Origin: Epinephelus fuscoguttatus
Lineage: Eukaryota; Chordata; Actinopteri; Perciformes; Serranidae
DNA length: 64,000 bases
Direction: 5' to 3'
Assembly: GCF_011397635.1 (NCBI RefSeq)
Contig: NC_064755.1
Span: 20,567,282 to 20,631,281 of the forward strand
A model generated the notes under the pieces. It worked only from the letters and a program-made list of their open reading frames with translations, made no database searches and was not told the origin of the DNA. The position numbers were made by a program, and so were the translations under genes. Positions 58,734-64,000 of this stretch are shown here, piece after piece (position 1 is the first letter of the stretch; every line of letters starts with the position of its first letter).

Positions 58734-59927
58734 TACAGAACATAGAAGTATGCAGGTGGACTGTTTCATAGCATTCTGAGAGCAGGAAAAAACTTCCTCC
58801 CCAGATTAATAGAAAGAATGAATTTACAAACAGTGAATTGAATACGCACTTTTCAGCCAAATACCAATCACAAGAGCTGAGAGTCAAAGCCTTCGTCCAT
58901 CTTTTCAAATTTTAATCCCGATCACCTCCGCCAGTCGCCACAACTCTCGCCATCAAACAACTGACAACTCAAATGTAACCACTGCTTTGTGAAATAAATG
59001 CCATTGGAAGAAGTAAACCACTGAGTCTGCTAGCGTTAGACTGTGAGGGCGTACGGAGAAAACGCATAGTAGTTAGTAAGAGCGAGAAAGATTCACATAG
59101 AAAAGACTGGATATGGTAATAAAACATACATGCTAAAACTAAATGTCCACAATGTCCACCCTACACTCAACACTCTCCAACGGCATTCACAAGCCTACGT
59201 TTTACACTGAGAGCGGTTGAAAACGTTAATGTGACAATGGCAGGCTCAGTTTGGTTTTTAGTCTTTTTATTTTGTATTCAATGCAGCCAGATGTGACTTG
59301 ATGAAGAAGCAGGGCTAGTTTATGCATCCCTCTGGGCCATCTACACAGCACGAGTGACCTCCAGGTGAGTGTCTACATACAGTGGGCTAGTAGTAGTTAG
59401 CTGCTTTTAATAAACAAACAGCGACACAAGAAAACAAAGTTAAAAGAAATGTAAAAAGTATACTATATTGACCACATCTAGCCTTTCTCTCCTCCCTACC
59501 CATTTCACTGCTCCAGGACCTCCAGGACCTCCAACCCCCCCCCCCACCCCCCCCCCCCAAAAAAAATGTGGGACATAAGACCCCCCAACCACCTCACCCC
59601 TCCCGAAATGTGCTCGTTAAAGCAGCAGTTGGCAAAAGCTTCCCAAAATCATGGACAAAGAAAGCCAGGTGAGTAGATCTAAAACCGCTGCCCATGCATT
59701 TGAACAGTAGTGAGTTAGGACAAAGACAATTCATTTTGTTACTATTGTGCATTTAAATCACCAATTGTCAGCAGTTTTTTTTCCTTTACAATATATTCAT
59801 GTTTATTTTATAATATATATGTATATATATTTAAGACTGTGTCCTTTAAATGCAAATGAAGTAGGAAGAGGTCTTGGCAGAACATGAGGAGTTGATTTTT
59901 ACTTGTATCTTCACTTGTTGGGCTGCT
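58734..59927 (-). other. Probable UBE2N 3' UTR with G11-12 tracts
   Basis: Repeat-free sequence directly after the UBE2N stop. At 59535-59558 the plus strand has C11-A-C12, so the transcript would carry G12-U-G11. Extent is inferred from the candidate poly(A) signals. Confidence 0.5.
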
Positions 59928-61934
<2,007 letters not shown>

Positions 61935-64000
61935 CTGACGGAGGGAAAAACACAACAAATTTAACTTTGTAATGGTGCCACCTTATTACCAGTCAGTGTC
62001 ACGTTCAAGTACTTTCACTTTGCACTGCAAAATGTGTAAGGAGGAATGCTTTTGAACGCCATTCTTCAGTGGAGGGATGCAACTCCTAGTGTTCAAGTAG
62101 GGCAGGGGAGTCAGTGCTGAGGCACGACTGCACACACTACTTGAGAGTAATTTGATTTTTAAAGAGGATGCAGCACAGAGCATCTGTCATACCACACAAG
62201 TCAGCCATTTAGTTACAAGGGGGCAGAGCAACAAATCTGAATTCCTGACTATGTTTTCGTTGTAGCTGTTTCTTTTGTAAACGACAAGTGCAAAAAGTAT
62301 GTTGATATCAGAGATGAGGTGATTATTACAAGCCATTTTTATTTCATTTTATTTTAATTATGCTTTTGATAGCCCAACACCTATTAACCTGTAAATTAGT
62401 GGATGATTTTCAAGAAAAAAAATAAAAAGTGATGTATCCATGAGGCCTTTCCTTTTAGTCTGGCACTTGCATGACTGAGTGAACTTTAGCGCTGCATTTC
62501 AAAGCACCGTCTATTTAGAGGTGGTGAAATTTCAATATTATATTATGTAAATGTCTTGCCTTTTACTTTACTTCCCGTTAGCACTGGTTACAGCCAGCTA
62601 GGCACATTAACATGCAGAAACTTGCTCTTTCCAGACCCAGTTGGTGCTCAGTGCAGTAAACTGAGGAGTAGCAACATTAGCCTGTAGGCTGACATGCAGA
62701 AACAGTCAAATATATTCTTTGTGGTTAACCATTACCACCCCTAGAAGGAGCATCTCATCAGAAATCCACCACTTTCTGACCTCACTCCTTTCAATTTGAA
62801 CACATTTTTCCTACATGCTAAACTGTTTGTCAGAATGAACAACCGCTCAGGAGACGGGGCCCTTTAAGTTTATCTACACTGATGCCCACCCTACAAAAGA
62901 CACAGATATCTTCCTCAAAAACAAACAGAAGATTGTGTTTCTCTGATTACTGGAAAGCTTACAATCAAGGTTATCCACAATTTCAATACTTCAGGTACAA
63001 AATAAATAATACCTGCATCAAAGAGTACTTAGGAATTGTTAATTGATATTAGTAAAACTTGTTTATCAAATATATCAATTTTATAGAAGCTCTCGCCCAC
63101 ACCTGAGAGCTGCACAAAAGTTGTGAGTCACTATTATTCTCCCAACAGAGATGGTAGGCAGGAGGTGGACTGTAGTCTGCTTGGCTTTTATCCTTTAACA
63201 CAGAGGGGAGGGTGGCTTTGACTGCAGCAGTGGCTCAATGCTGTGTTTCCAAAGACTCTCAGTGCAGTATGTAACTGTCTTTTAGAGGTGACACTGACTC
63301 AGCCACCGCACCACAGGAGACCATTACTTTCATTCCCATCAGCCACTGCAGCAAGGCTCTCCCAACTCATAGTGACAGCCAAGTGACCTACAGAAACACA
63401 CCTGTGCTGTGAAAGAGGAGCAGGTGTCCGGTATCTCCTGTAGTATGCATGAGGCAGCATGAGTGACACACCTGAGAGATGCCTTTACCAAGAAGCTACT
63501 TCAAGCTCACTACTGTGCACGCTGTACAAACTGCAGTGCCGTCAGCTCTTCACTGCACATCCTGCATTTTCCAAACTGTACTGATACTACAATTATCCTA
63601 CTATATGAAGCTAAAAACCTAGCGTTCACATGTGCCTGTGTGAAACGCAGCCTTGTGTGATATCTGAATCACACGTGACATCAGAACTATAAATAAATAA
63701 CTACATATAAAAAAAGCATCAAATAGTCAAGTCAAGCTCGCCGGCAGCCGGCACTCTTGTTTTCAAAGTTCTTTTTCCTGAATACAACTGGGAGTGAGAT
63801 TCCTGAAATGTTTCAGATAACCCACAGACAAAACCATGCAGTGAAAACACAGACGGGAGAGGGGCTCCCAGTCCCAGTCACACGCTCTGAGGGCTCAAGG
63901 GTGCTAAGTACTGTTCCCAGCCCTTCCACCTTTTCCCACCACCACTGGTCTGTGGTTTGCTTACTTGCCCACCTGTGCAACCTTCTCTTCACCATTCATG
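61935..64000. other. UBE2N intron 1 (part), no recognised element
   Basis: Intron sequence upstream of the first visible UBE2N exon. I see no transposon text, no RNA gene, and no match to the expected first-exon coding text (MAGLPRRIIK) on the minus strand. Confidence 0.5.

Overview
The window is vertebrate nuclear DNA, almost certainly from a teleost fish and probably a percomorph. It has intron-containing genes with GT-AG splice sites, compact introns, AT-rich intergenic DNA, CA/GT microsatellites, and many fragments of repeat types typical of fish genomes (L1/Tx1-like and L2/Rex-like LINEs, hAT-like MITEs with 8-bp target duplications, a Tc1-like remnant, a 5S-rRNA-derived SINE). No bacterial, phage or CRISPR features are present. 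Repeat family names are given from memory of sequence character, not from a database search.

Four protein-coding genes can be assembled exon by exon. (1) 1783-3468, plus strand: the last six coding exons of a PLEKHG7-like RhoGEF (end of DH, whole PH domain), with a polyadenylation signal at 3621. (2) 8566-28482, minus strand: complete EEA1, the early endosome tether; 29 coding exons join in frame to 1395 codons plus stop, with an N-terminal C2H2 finger, a long coiled coil and a C-terminal FYVE domain. (3) 33793-55597, minus strand: complete NUDT4 (diphosphoinositol polyphosphate phosphohydrolase, DIPP2 type); five coding exons, 189 codons, intact Nudix box split by an intron. (4) 59928-61934, minus strand: UBE2N (Ubc13), three of four coding exons; the first exon, with the start codon, lies beyond 64000.

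The order PLEKHG7-EEA1-NUDT4-UBE2N is the order I recall for human 12q22, so this is a conserved syntenic block. NUDT4 here points the same way as EEA1 and UBE2N, whereas I recall human NUDT4 in the opposite orientation, which suggests a local inversion. The genes do not form one pathway: EEA1 (Rab5/PI3P endosome fusion), NUDT4 (inositol pyrophosphate and dinucleotide hydrolysis) and UBE2N (K63-linked ubiquitin chains) are separate housekeeping functions.

Layout: 1-1780 repeats upstream of the PLEKHG7 exons; 3.6-5.8 kb intergenic repeats (5S-SINE, MITE, AT-rich repeat); 5.85-8.57 kb probable EEA1 3' UTR; 8.57-28.5 kb EEA1, with LINE, Tc1 and MITE debris in introns; 28.5-33.8 kb EEA1 promoter, intergenic DNA and probable NUDT4 3' UTR; 33.8-55.6 kb NUDT4, whose 12-kb first intron holds several nested transposons; 55.6-58.7 kb NUDT4 promoter and intergenic DNA; 58.7-64 kb UBE2N.

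I did not find an unknown multi-gene system. The most useful leads are: EEA1 exon 10, an in-frame exon with a weak donor next to a (CA)20 tract and flanked by direct repeats; a GC-AG intron in EEA1; a strong G-quadruplex motif just after the EEA1 stop; a fixed Gln86 in NUDT4 matching a human splice isoform; a three-level nested palindrome in NUDT4 intron 1; and a repeat carrying nuclear-receptor-like sites.
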